A stretch of 5,798 nt of DNA from assembly GCA_900553295.1 (NCBI GenBank), contig USCR01000149.1, positions 1 to 5,798 of the forward strand. Reading direction: 5' to 3'. A model generated the notes under the pieces. The model did no database searches. It saw nothing but the letters and a program-made list of their open reading frames with translations, and was not told where the DNA came from. Source of the stretch: an uncultured Eubacteriales bacterium. Its GTDB lineage: Bacteria > Bacillota > Clostridia > Christensenellales > Aristaeellaceae. Made by a program: the position numbers and the translations under genes. Of the stretch, positions 1 to 5,798 are shown piece after piece. The stretch's first letter is position 1. Each line of letters begins with the position of its first letter.

Positions 1-84
1 CGCTCAAGTCTCACTCTTTTTTCTCATCTGTCCAATATGTATTGTAGCTCTACACGGAAGCCGGGGCGCGGGGGGGTGGCTCCC

Positions 85-112
85 TTGCATTTTATCCGGA
101 GTATGCTATAAT
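85..112 (+). promoter_or_regulatory. Extended -10 promoter for the BTAD regulator / SGNH hydrolase unit
   Basis: A perfect TATAAT at 107-112 is preceded by TG one base upstream (TGC-TATAAT), an extended -10 element. TTGCAT at 85-90, 16 bases upstream, is a weak -35 matching only the first three consensus bases; an extended -10 usually compensates for this. Transcription would start near 119, giving a leader of about 25 bases that contains the ribosome binding site. The flank at 1-84 holds no gene I can see, only a T-rich stretch and a run of seven G at 70-76. The call rests on sequence match alone. Confidence 0.7.
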
Positions 113-144
113 GGATATCAGGTTATTGTTCCGGAAGGCAAGGG

Positions 145-1368
145 ATGCATATGCGAAAATCTGTACACATCGCCATGCTGGGCGGATTTCATATTTACGT
201 AGACGGCGAGAGCATGGACCAATTGGTCAGCAAATCCCGCAAGGGCATGTTGCTTTTGCAGTACCTGGCACTGCAGCACGGAGAGAGCGTCCCCATTTAC
301 CGGCTGATCGACGCGCTTTGGTCCGGGGAAAGCAGCAGCAACCCGGAAAGCGCCCTGAAAACCCTGGTCAGCCGTTTACGGGTGATGCTGGCCCAGGTCA
401 GCCCTGCGCTGGCCGCCTGCATTGTCACCGAGCGCGGCTCCTACCGCTGGGTTACGCAAAACGGTGTAACCGTGGATTTGTACGAATTTGAGGAGCTGGA
501 GCACCGGTTGAACGGCTGCACGGCATTAACGCCCCAGTCCCGGGCGGATTACCAGCAGGTGCTCCGCCTGTATACGGGAAACCTGCTCCAGGGCAACGAG
601 GAAGAGTGGGTGGTCAACCGTTCCGTTACGCTGCACACCGCCTACCTGAAGCTGGTGTATCAATACTTGAACCTGCTCAAGGAGCAGGAGCTCTACGAGG
701 AGATCATCAACGTATGCCGCACCGCCCTGGATGTGGACGCCTTTGACGAGACCCTGCACCTGCAGCTGATGAACGCCCTGGTCAAAACCTGCCGCAACAA
801 CGAAGCGCTTATGCAGTACAAGCATGTGACCAACCTGCATTTCCGCTACCTGGGCGTGCAGCCTCCGGAGGGCATTCAGGAGTTTTACAAGCAGATCATT
901 CAGGCCGGCAACACCCTGGAAATGAACATCGACAGCATCCGCGAGGAGCTCCAGGAATACGGCGAAGTATCCGGCGCCTTCGTATGTGAATATGCCGTAT
1001 TCAAGGAAATCTACAACCTGCAAATGCGGAACCTGGAGCGCCTGGGCTCCACCATGTTCATTGCCCTGCTGATGGTTTCCAGCATGGACGGCAAGCCCAT
1101 GAAGCCCCTGAAGCTCAACGATGTGATGAACGGCTTGCTCAAGGTGCTTACCCAAAACCTGCGCAAAGGGGATACCATCACCCAGTTCAGCCCCACGCAG
1201 TATGCCCTGCTGCTGCCCATGGTGAATTTTGAATCCGGCAAGCTGGTCATGGAGCGGCTGAAGCGGCGGTTCTACCAGGAATTTCCCAATTCCAACTACA
1301 TGCTCACCTACCGCCTGGGTCCTCTGAGCAGTAAAACTGAGGGGACATCGGGGGTAAAGCATTCCTGA
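145..1368 (+). CDS. BTAD-domain transcriptional regulator with winged helix and degenerate GGDEF-like C-terminus
   Basis: This is a 407-residue cytoplasmic regulator of the SARP/BTAD type. Residues about 6-106 look like an OmpR/PhoB-type winged helix: it opens with MLGGFHIYVDG, has SALKTLVSRLRVML as the likely recognition helix and ends in a GSYRW beta hairpin. Residues about 110-255 form the helical, TPR-like bacterial transcriptional activation domain, which starts at VDLYEFEELE. Residues about 277-395 resemble a GGDEF fold, with GAFVCEYAVFKEIY at its start and RKGDTITQFSPTQYALLLP where RxGDxxxRYGGDEFxxLLP is expected. The signature is replaced by SPTQY (349-353), so diguanylate cyclase activity is not expected. 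The start could be ATG 145 (GGAAGG at 133-138) or ATG 151 (AAGGG at 140-144), a difference of two residues. The gene precedes an SGNH hydrolase by 24 bases and probably shares its transcript. Its DNA target and signal are unknown. Confidence 0.88.
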   Translation: MHMRKSVHIAMLGGFHIYVDGESMDQLVSKSRKGMLLLQYLALQHGESVPIYRLIDALWSGESSSNPESALKTLVSRLRVMLAQVSPALAACIVTERGSYRWVTQNGVTVDLYEFEELEHRLNGCTALTPQSRADYQQVLRLYTGNLLQGNEEEWVVNRSVTLHTAYLKLVYQYLNLLKEQELYEEIINVCRTALDVDAFDETLHLQLMNALVKTCRNNEALMQYKHVTNLHFRYLGVQPPEGIQEFYKQIIQAGNTLEMNIDSIREELQEYGEVSGAFVCEYAVFKEIYNLQMRNLERLGSTMFIALLMVSSMDGKPMKPLKLNDVMNGLLKVLTQNLRKGDTITQFSPTQYALLLPMVNFESGKLVMERLKRRFYQEFPNSNYMLTYRLGPLSSKTEGTSGVKHS

Positions 1369-1392
1369 CACGCACAAGGAGGTTCTCTCCCC

Positions 1393-2040
1393 ATGCTCTT
1401 TCAGCGTAACGACACCGTGCTTTTTATTGGTGACTCCATTACCGACTACAACCGCGCCCGCCCCGTTGGGGAAGGACTGTACAATGCCTGGGGCACCAGC
1501 TATGCCGCCATGGCCTCCAGCCTGCTGTGCGCCATGTATCCGGAGCTGCACCTGCGCATGATCAACATGGGCATCAGCGGCAACCAGATCCGTGATCTGG
1601 ACAAGCGCTGGCAAACGGACGTCCTGGACCTGAAGCCCGACTGGGTGGTGGTGCTCATTGGCATCAACGACGTATGGCGGCAGTTTGACAGCCCCAGCCA
1701 GCCGGAGCTTCACGTTCCCCCGGAGGAGTACCGCGCCACCTATCAGCGGCTGCTGGAGCAAACCCTCCCCACCGTCAAGGGCATGGTACTCCTGACGCCC
1801 TATTTCATGGAGCCGAACCAGGCCGACCCCATGCGCGCACGCATGGACGAATACGGCCAGATTGTCAAGGAGCTGGCGGCGCAGTACGGTTTGCCCTGCG
1901 TGGACACCCAGGCCGCCTGGGACGGGCTGTTCCAGCACATGCACCCCTGCAATATCGCCTGGGACCGCATTCACCCCAACCAGGTGGGTTGCATGTTCCT
2001 GGCGAAGACCTTTCTTGCCGCCGTGGGCTTTGACCGGTAA
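1393..2040 (+). CDS. SGNH/GDSL-family hydrolase (esterase or deacetylase-like)
   Basis: This 215-residue protein carries all the SGNH blocks. Block I is FIGDSITDYNR with nucleophile Ser15. Block II is NMGISGNQ, with Gly63 the likely oxyanion glycine. Block III is IGINDVW with Asn92. Block V is DRIHPNQ with catalytic Asp191 and His194. The length matches the single-domain lysophospholipase L1-like / acetylesterase-like group. There is no signal peptide or membrane segment, so it should act in the cytoplasm, removing acyl or acetyl groups from a small substrate. The substrate cannot be read from sequence; acetylated sugars or oligosaccharides are a guess from related carbohydrate esterases. The start is well supported by AAGGAGG at 1376-1382, ten bases upstream. 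The gene lies 24 bases behind the BTAD regulator with no terminator between them, implying an operon, and ends before a strong hairpin. GC is high (67% over 1441-1500), like the regulator. Confidence 0.92.
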   Translation: MLFQRNDTVLFIGDSITDYNRARPVGEGLYNAWGTSYAAMASSLLCAMYPELHLRMINMGISGNQIRDLDKRWQTDVLDLKPDWVVVLIGINDVWRQFDSPSQPELHVPPEEYRATYQRLLEQTLPTVKGMVLLTPYFMEPNQADPMRARMDEYGQIVKELAAQYGLPCVDTQAAWDGLFQHMHPCNIAWDRIHPNQVGCMFLAKTFLAAVGFDR

Positions 2041-2124
2041 GGTGTCCGTACCTTGTGAAAAGGCTGTGTCCCATCCAGTGAGAGAAAATTGAAACGGTGC
2101 AAGCTTTCTCTTGCAGCATAAGCA

Positions 2125-2160
2125 AAAGAGCAGGAAAACCTTTCCGTTTTCCTGCTCTTT
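2125..2160. terminator. Bidirectional intrinsic terminator between convergent genes
   Basis: A perfect 15-bp inverted repeat, AAAGAGCAGGAAAAC (2125-2139) and GTTTTCCTGCTCTTT (2146-2160), encloses a 6-base loop. On the plus strand the stem runs into CTCTTTGTTTGT, a modest T-rich tail that would end the SGNH hydrolase transcript. On the minus strand it runs into CTCTTTTGC, which would end the MFS transporter transcript. Its place between two facing stop codons (2040 and 2186) fits a shared terminator. A smaller hairpin, TGCAAG/CTTGCA at 2098-2115, lies just upstream. Confidence 0.85.
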
Positions 2161-2185
2161 GTTTGTGGCATTTGGGCACGGGGTA

Positions 2186-3394
2186 TCAGGCTTGCTGGGG
2201 TCGCTTTCCCCGTCTCCATTTTCTGACCAGCAACACACAAATGGCTAAAACCGCGGGGAAGCCGGCGCCTGCCAGGATGCCCGCCTGCAAATTGTCCCCG
2301 GCAATCTGCGACACTGTGCCTACCAGCGCGGGGCCCATGGAGGCTCCCATGTCTCCGGCCAACGCCAGCAGGGCAAACATGGCTGTGCCGCCGCTGGGAA
2401 GAATGGAAGATGATATACTAATGGAGCCCGGCCACATTATGCCCACCGCGAAACCGCAGAGCATGCACCCCACAAGCCCCAGCATGGGGATGTTTGCAAG
2501 CCCTGCCACAAGGTAGCATACAAGACAGAGCACAGCGGAAAGCATCATAAAGGCCGTAAGGTCGATTCTTCCTCCTGCCTTTCCGTACAGTGCTCTGCTT
2601 ATGCCCATAAACACCGCGAATCCGCAGGGTCCCGCCAAATCGCCCACTGTTTTGGAAACATGCAGCGCCGACTCCGCAAACGCAGACGCCCACTGCGCAA
2701 TCGATGCTTCCGCGGCCCCCGCGCAGATCATCAAAAGTATAAAGGCCCAGAATATTTTCGTCTTGAAAAGCTCCGAAATCGTCATGCTTTTGCCGTCCGC
2801 CACAATGGGCTCAATGGGGCAGGTGGCAAAATTATAAATGTTATACAGTGGTATCAGCGCCCAGATACCCGCAAGGATACGCCATGTTCCCGTGCCGAAC
2901 AGGGAGAAGAACAGCGTTGAGCCCAGGATCACCCCCACCGCACCCCAGCAGTAAAAGGAATGCAGCAGGCTCATCATGCGCTCCTTGTTTTCAAATGGGC
3001 ACGCCTCCACAATGGGGCTGCAAAGTACCTCGATCAGTCCGCTTCCAATGGCATAGATCATGGTGCAAAGGAGGATTCCCGTAAAGGGCGATGGCAATAA
3101 ATCAGGCAGAAACGCAAGGCCCAAAAGGCCCACGGCGGAGGCAATCTCCGAGATGACGATACAGATGCGGTACCCGCCTTTATCCACCAGCTTTGCGCAC
3201 ACAAGGTCGATAATCAGCTGCGTTACATAGAAGCACGTTGGTATCAGCGCAAGTTCGGTCAAAGATATCCCATAGTCTCTGTAAAAGGTGAGAAACAAAA
3301 GCGGTACAAAGTTTGCTGAAATTGCCTGCGTGACAAATCCCAAATAGCACGCCAAAAGCGTCTTGCTGTACTTCTTTGTGTTGCCCGTAATCAT
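2186..3394 (-). CDS. Major facilitator superfamily (MFS) transporter
   Basis: This is a 402-residue integral membrane protein with about 12 predicted hydrophobic helices in two halves, normal for the major facilitator superfamily. A motif-A-like loop lies between helices 2 and 3 (DLVCAKLVDKGGYR, residues 63-76). A polar central loop (about 192-212) joins the halves, and the C-terminal tail is short and basic (RKWRRGKRP). The first helix region (KTLLACYLGFVTQAISANF) and the AEASIAQWASAF segment recall clostridial sugar-type MFS proteins, but the substrate cannot be assigned. I chose ATG 3394 because GAGGAG sits ten bases upstream. The frame stays open to a GTG at 3439, but that codon has no properly spaced ribosome binding site. 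The gene is divergent from an AraC-family regulator, the usual arrangement for a transporter under local control. Its GC is low (40% over 3241-3300) compared with the flanking genes. Confidence 0.88.
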   Translation of the reverse strand: MITGNTKKYSKTLLACYLGFVTQAISANFVPLLFLTFYRDYGISLTELALIPTCFYVTQLIIDLVCAKLVDKGGYRICIVISEIASAVGLLGLAFLPDLLPSPFTGILLCTMIYAIGSGLIEVLCSPIVEACPFENKERMMSLLHSFYCWGAVGVILGSTLFFSLFGTGTWRILAGIWALIPLYNIYNFATCPIEPIVADGKSMTISELFKTKIFWAFILLMICAGAAEASIAQWASAFAESALHVSKTVGDLAGPCGFAVFMGISRALYGKAGGRIDLTAFMMLSAVLCLVCYLVAGLANIPMLGLVGCMLCGFAVGIMWPGSISISSSILPSGGTAMFALLALAGDMGASMGPALVGTVSQIAGDNLQAGILAGAGFPAVLAICVLLVRKWRRGKRPQQA

Positions 3395-3404
3395 TCCATC
3401 GGCA

Positions 3405-3410
3405 CTCCTC
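3405..3410 (-). promoter_or_regulatory. Ribosome binding site that fixes the MFS transporter start
   Basis: Reading the minus strand, GAGGAG lies ten bases before ATG 3394. It falls inside the longer open frame that begins at GTG 3439. A strong site here, and none at a usable distance from the GTG, favours the shorter 402-residue protein and removes a charged, poorly hydrophobic 15-residue extension. Confidence 0.75.
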
Positions 3411-3456
3411 AAAAATTTCTTTCCCGGGATTGAAAACACCCTCGAAACATTTTAGA

Positions 3457-3485
3457 ATTATATCGTCACAGCGTGCCATATTCTA
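3457..3485 (-). promoter_or_regulatory. Candidate promoter of the MFS transporter
   Basis: On the minus strand a perfect TATAAT (3462 down to 3457) has TAGAAT (3485 down to 3480) 17 bases upstream. The -35 matches only three of six consensus bases, as is common for promoters that need an activator. Transcription would start near 3450, giving a leader of about 55 bases. The -35 overlaps one arm of a TAGAAT/ATTCTA inverted repeat, so regulation by the divergent AraC protein is plausible. This is a sequence match only. Confidence 0.55.
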
Positions 3486-3509
3486 TACCGTTTTGACCGA
3501 TTTCGTATA
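3484..3509. promoter_or_regulatory. Possible operator repeats in the divergent MFS-AraC promoter region
   Basis: Two near-identical direct repeats with a 9-base period, ACCGTTTT (3487-3494) and ACCGATTT (3496-3503), lie within an outer inverted repeat TATAC (3484-3488) / GTATA (3505-3509). AraC-family proteins often bind paired direct half-sites next to a -35 element, and this block lies just upstream of the predicted MFS promoter. It also covers part of a TATAAC (3506-3511) that could be the -10 for the AraC gene; that hexamer has no convincing -35. The repeats are short and the region is AT-rich, so chance is a real alternative. Confidence 0.3.
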
Positions 3510-3534
3510 ACAAAATCACCAGGAGAGAAAGATT

Positions 3535-4473
3535 ATGTCCGTGAGTACCTGTCCATCGCTTTCAAAGGAGCTTTGTCCCCCTGCCCTACCGGCATCCCCA
3601 AACGCATCCTGCATGGAGCCCATTGCCGGTACGGCGGCATTTCCCGCCGCCGTCTACCTGGACGATGTGAGCACAGATGTGGTGGCGTGGCACTGGCACG
3701 CGGAATTTGAGATTGGGTGCGTAAGTGAAGGCGCCGTTTCCGTAGAAATCGGAAATCGCAAGTTCACATTATATCAGGGCGATATCTTTTTCATCAATTC
3801 CCAGGCGATACACGCCATGCGCAATGCCGCTTTGGGACAGCCCGCTGTCTTCAAGGCGATTGTGTTTCACGGGTCCATTGTTGGGGGCGCTGAAAACAGT
3901 ATTTTCCATCAGAAATATGTATTGCCCCTCATAAGCAGCACCAGTCTCAATGGCTATGTATTCAGGAGCCAGGAGCCCCACATGGAGCACCTGTTTGCTG
4001 CTCTCACAGGCGCGTGGAGTGCCTTCTGCGCGGAAAGCGATGGATATGAGCTGTACCTGAGAAATACCTTATCCGACTTTTTTAAGCTGATGCTCTGTGC
4101 CTATGGAAATGGCTTGACTGTCCCCACGGACCAAAGGCTAAAGGAACTGCGCACAAAGAGTATGCTTCACTATATCCATTCGCATTTTTTTGAGCCCATT
4201 ACCCTTTCTGATATTGCCAAATCCGCATCTGTAAGCGTGACCGAGGCGCTTCGTTGCTTCAAGCATGTGATTGGTGTTTCCCCCATACAGTACTTGAAGA
4301 AATTCCGCCTTAAACAAGCTGCCGGTTACCTCCGGGCCGGGAAAACCTCCATGAGCCAAATCTGTGAACTTTGCGGATTCGCAAACAGCAGCTATTTTGC
4401 CAAATCCTTCAAAGCGTATTATCATTGTACGCCCCGTGAATATGCAAAGCAGTCCCATTTCCAAGCATTCTAA
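3535..4473 (+). CDS. AraC-family transcriptional regulator with N-terminal cupin sensor domain
   Basis: This is a 312-residue regulator. Residues about 38-115 form an AraC-type cupin pocket: the HWHAEFEI strand (53-60), the turn at GNRKFTLYQGDIFFI (73-87) and His93 are typical of the ligand-binding half. Residues about 210-308 form the two-helix-turn-helix DNA-binding domain. The first HTH includes ITLSDIAKSASVSVTEALR, and the second includes MSQICELCGFANSSYFAKSF followed by CTPREYAK, close to the AraC/XylS signature. The start has AGGAGAG at 3521-3527, seven bases upstream; the first 35 or so residues look like a poorly conserved extension. It is transcribed away from the MFS gene and most likely controls it and itself in response to a sugar or similar small molecule. 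The ligand is unknown. GC is low (42% over 4141-4200), like its partner. No clear terminator of its own follows; the hairpin at 4573-4604 may serve. Confidence 0.92.
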   Translation: MSVSTCPSLSKELCPPALPASPNASCMEPIAGTAAFPAAVYLDDVSTDVVAWHWHAEFEIGCVSEGAVSVEIGNRKFTLYQGDIFFINSQAIHAMRNAALGQPAVFKAIVFHGSIVGGAENSIFHQKYVLPLISSTSLNGYVFRSQEPHMEHLFAALTGAWSAFCAESDGYELYLRNTLSDFFKLMLCAYGNGLTVPTDQRLKELRTKSMLHYIHSHFFEPITLSDIAKSASVSVTEALRCFKHVIGVSPIQYLKKFRLKQAAGYLRAGKTSMSQICELCGFANSSYFAKSFKAYYHCTPREYAKQSHFQAF

Positions 4474-4567
4474 TGGTAAGCTCCTCCTGGCATAACTGGG
4501 TCTTTTTCTTCATCCCATCCAGCAAAAACCTCCCTCTACATCCAATCACAAAAGGCATTTCACCCAT

Positions 4568-4604
4568 AAAAAGGGCGCAGGGCGGTTTGATCCGCCTTGC
4601 GCCC
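4568..4604 (-). terminator. Intrinsic terminator of the fucose isomerase-family gene
   Basis: Two 13-base arms, 4573-4585 and 4592-4604, form a GC-rich hairpin with a 6-base loop. In the minus-strand transcript the stem has one A-C mismatch and is followed at once by five T (4572 to 4568), a classic intrinsic terminator 28 bases past the stop codon at 4633. In the plus-strand transcript the same position is a G-U pair, so the stem is fully paired but lacks a T-tract; it may slow read-through from the AraC gene. The rest of the 4474-4632 gap shows nothing I can identify. Confidence 0.8.
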
Positions 4605-4632
4605 AGTCTGTGTATGGTATATGCTGTAAATC

Positions 4633-5798
4633 TTACGCGAAGGGATTCTCCGTGGGATAGGGCAGGGAAGCCGGCTGATTGTAAGCGATGTCCTTCACGC
4701 CCAGGAACTTGAACACCTCAAACAGCGCCTTGCCCACATGCTTGAAGGCCACCGCGCCGTGATGCGGGTACCGCTTGCCCACCAGCACATGGCGGTAGAA
4801 GCGTCCCATCTCCTTAATGGCGAAAATGCCGATGCCGCCAAAGGACTGGGTGGGCACATCCAGCACTTCACCCTCAGCGATGTAGGAGCGCAGCACGCCC
4901 TCGCTGTCGCACTGCAGGCGATAGAAGGTGATGTCGCTGGCGGCGATATCCGCTTCCAGGGTGCCGCGGGTGAAGTCGGGCTCGCTGCCCGCAGGCTCCA
5001 GCAAGCGGTGCTGGATCAGCTGATACTTCACCGCACGGTTGGAGCACAGCTTGCACTCGGGGGTATTGCCGCAGTGGAAGCCCATGAAGGTATCCGTGAG
5101 CTTGTAGTCGTACTTGCCCTTGATGTCCTTGTCGTAAATGTAGGCGGGCACGGTGTTGTTAATGTCCAGCAGGGTTACAGCGTCGGCGCTGACGCACAGG
5201 CCGATGTACTCGCTCAGGGCGCCGTAGATATCCACCTCGCAGCTCACGGGAATGCCTCGGCTCACCAGGCGGCTGTTCACATAGCAGGGCTCAAAGCCAA
5301 ACTGGCTGGGGAAGGCCGGCCAGCACTTGTCCGCAAAGGCCACATACTTCCGTGCACCCTTGTGCTTCTCCGCCCAGTCCAGCAGGGTCAGCTCAAACTG
5401 CGCCATGCGGCGGTTGAGAGCCTCGTAATAGGCGCCCTCGCCCATTTCCTTGACCATCTCCGCGCATACGTCATCAATGCGGGGATCGTTTTCATGCTCC
5501 TTGAAGGACACCAGCAGATCCAGCTCGGAGTTCTCCTCGATTTCCACGCCCAGCTCATACAGGCCCTTGATGGGAGCATTGCAGGCGAAGAAGTCCTGGG
5601 GCCGCGGTCCGAAGGTGATGATTTTGAGGTTCTTCACGCCAATCACCGCGCGGGCAATCGGCACAAAGTCCGCGATCATCTTGGCGATATCGTCGCAGGT
5701 GCCCACGGGATACTCGGGGATGTAGGCGTCAATGTGGCGCATGCCCAGGTTGTAGGAGCAGTTCAGCATGCCGCAGTAAGCATCGCCGCGGCCGTTGA
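4633..5798 (-). CDS. L-fucose/L-arabinose isomerase-family protein, 5' end beyond the window
   Basis: The reading frame stays open to the window edge. Residues NGRGDAYCG precede the ATG at 5769, and this looks like the interior of a domain, so that ATG is not the start. About 388 residues are visible; short members of this family run to roughly 480, so about 100 N-terminal residues are probably missing. The family interconverts aldoses and ketoses (for example L-fucose to L-fuculose) with a divalent metal. By analogy with E. coli FucI, likely metal ligands are Glu in SCEVDIYGAL (codon 5236-5238), Asp in LLDINN (5164-5166) and a His in YPHHGAV (4759-4764). His in GFHCGNTP (5074-5076) is another conserved active-site candidate. 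Short clostridial homologues are often annotated as fucose isomerases without a tested substrate, so I give no gene symbol. GC is high (63% over 5221-5280). The promoter lies outside the window. Confidence 0.85.
   Translation of the reverse strand, partial: NGRGDAYCGMLNCSYNLGMRHIDAYIPEYPVGTCDDIAKMIADFVPIARAVIGVKNLKIITFGPRPQDFFACNAPIKGLYELGVEIEENSELDLLVSFKEHENDPRIDDVCAEMVKEMGEGAYYEALNRRMAQFELTLLDWAEKHKGARKYVAFADKCWPAFPSQFGFEPCYVNSRLVSRGIPVSCEVDIYGALSEYIGLCVSADAVTLLDINNTVPAYIYDKDIKGKYDYKLTDTFMGFHCGNTPECKLCSNRAVKYQLIQHRLLEPAGSEPDFTRGTLEADIAASDITFYRLQCDSEGVLRSYIAEGEVLDVPTQSFGGIGIFAIKEMGRFYRHVLVGKRYPHHGAVAFKHVGKALFEVFKFLGVKDIAYNQPASLPYPTENPFA

Noticed and set aside
111..491. A 126-codon plus-strand frame starting at the ATG inside the promoter
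   Set aside because: Its ATG overlaps the TATAAT element and lies upstream of the predicted transcription start. The product is Arg- and Pro-rich and out of frame with the well-supported BTAD gene.
2098..2115. Small hairpin TGCAAG/CTTGCA, with an overlapping AGAGAAA/TTTCTCT repeat (2081-2111), just before the terminator
   Set aside because: The arms are only 6-7 bases, in a short gap already explained by a strong terminator. There is no sign of an RNA gene or riboswitch.
526..2238. A 570-codon open frame on the minus strand, antisense to both the BTAD and SGNH genes
   Set aside because: The two sense genes share the same frame phase and are GC-rich, which keeps one antisense frame free of stops. 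The translation is rich in His, Gly, Val and Gln with no recognisable domain, and it runs through the terminator hairpin into the MFS 3' end.
2097..2516. A 139-codon plus-strand frame over the MFS 3' end
   Set aside because: It begins beside the terminator hairpin, has no domain resemblance and is antisense to conserved MFS helices.
5769..5769. ATG at 5769 as the start of the isomerase gene
   Set aside because: The frame continues upstream to the window edge with residues (NGRGDAYCG) that look like the family's conserved interior, and no ribosome binding site precedes the ATG.
1..5798. CRISPR array, tRNA, rRNA, insertion sequence ends, phage or toxin-antitoxin genes
   Set aside because: Reading both strands I saw no regularly spaced repeats, cloverleaf or rRNA-like sequence, transposase motif or small toxin-antitoxin pair.

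Overview
The window looks like chromosomal DNA from a Clostridia-type Firmicute, probably a gut or anaerobic commensal. Strong Shine-Dalgarno sites (AAGGAGG, GAGGAG, AGGAGAG), a BTAD-type regulator, an AraC/MFS sugar-type pair and a short clostridial-style fucose/arabinose isomerase-family enzyme all fit. Three of the five genes are GC-rich (60-base samples of 63-67% GC). No organism can be named from sequence alone.

Layout. Positions 1-144 hold a flank and a good extended -10 promoter. It drives a two-gene plus-strand unit: a transcriptional regulator with an OmpR-type winged helix, a BTAD domain and a degenerate GGDEF-like tail (145-1368), then a cytoplasmic SGNH/GDSL hydrolase (1393-2040) only 24 bases downstream with a perfect ribosome binding site. 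A 15-bp hairpin at 2125-2160 separates this unit from the convergent minus-strand MFS transporter (2186-3394). The transporter is divergent from an AraC-family regulator with an N-terminal cupin domain (3535-4473). The 140-bp region between them carries a candidate promoter and small repeats that could be operators. At the right end, an L-fucose/L-arabinose isomerase-family gene (4633 to the window edge, minus strand, N-terminus missing) ends in a hairpin with a T-tract and converges on the AraC gene.

How the genes may work together. The AraC protein is the natural candidate to sense a small molecule, perhaps a sugar, and control the divergent transporter. The neighbouring isomerase fits a sugar-use theme, but it lies in a separate transcription unit and differs in base composition, so a shared pathway is inference. 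The BTAD regulator and SGNH hydrolase appear co-transcribed; an intracellular deacylase or deacetylase acting on imported glycan fragments is plausible but unproven.

The MFS/AraC pair is clearly lower in GC (40-42% in sampled lines) than its flanks and may have been inserted. I found no tRNA, rRNA, CRISPR array, insertion sequence or phage gene, and nothing I could defend as a wholly new system. The most notable points are the catalytically dead GGDEF-like domain in the BTAD regulator, the composition contrast, and the repeats in the divergent promoter region.
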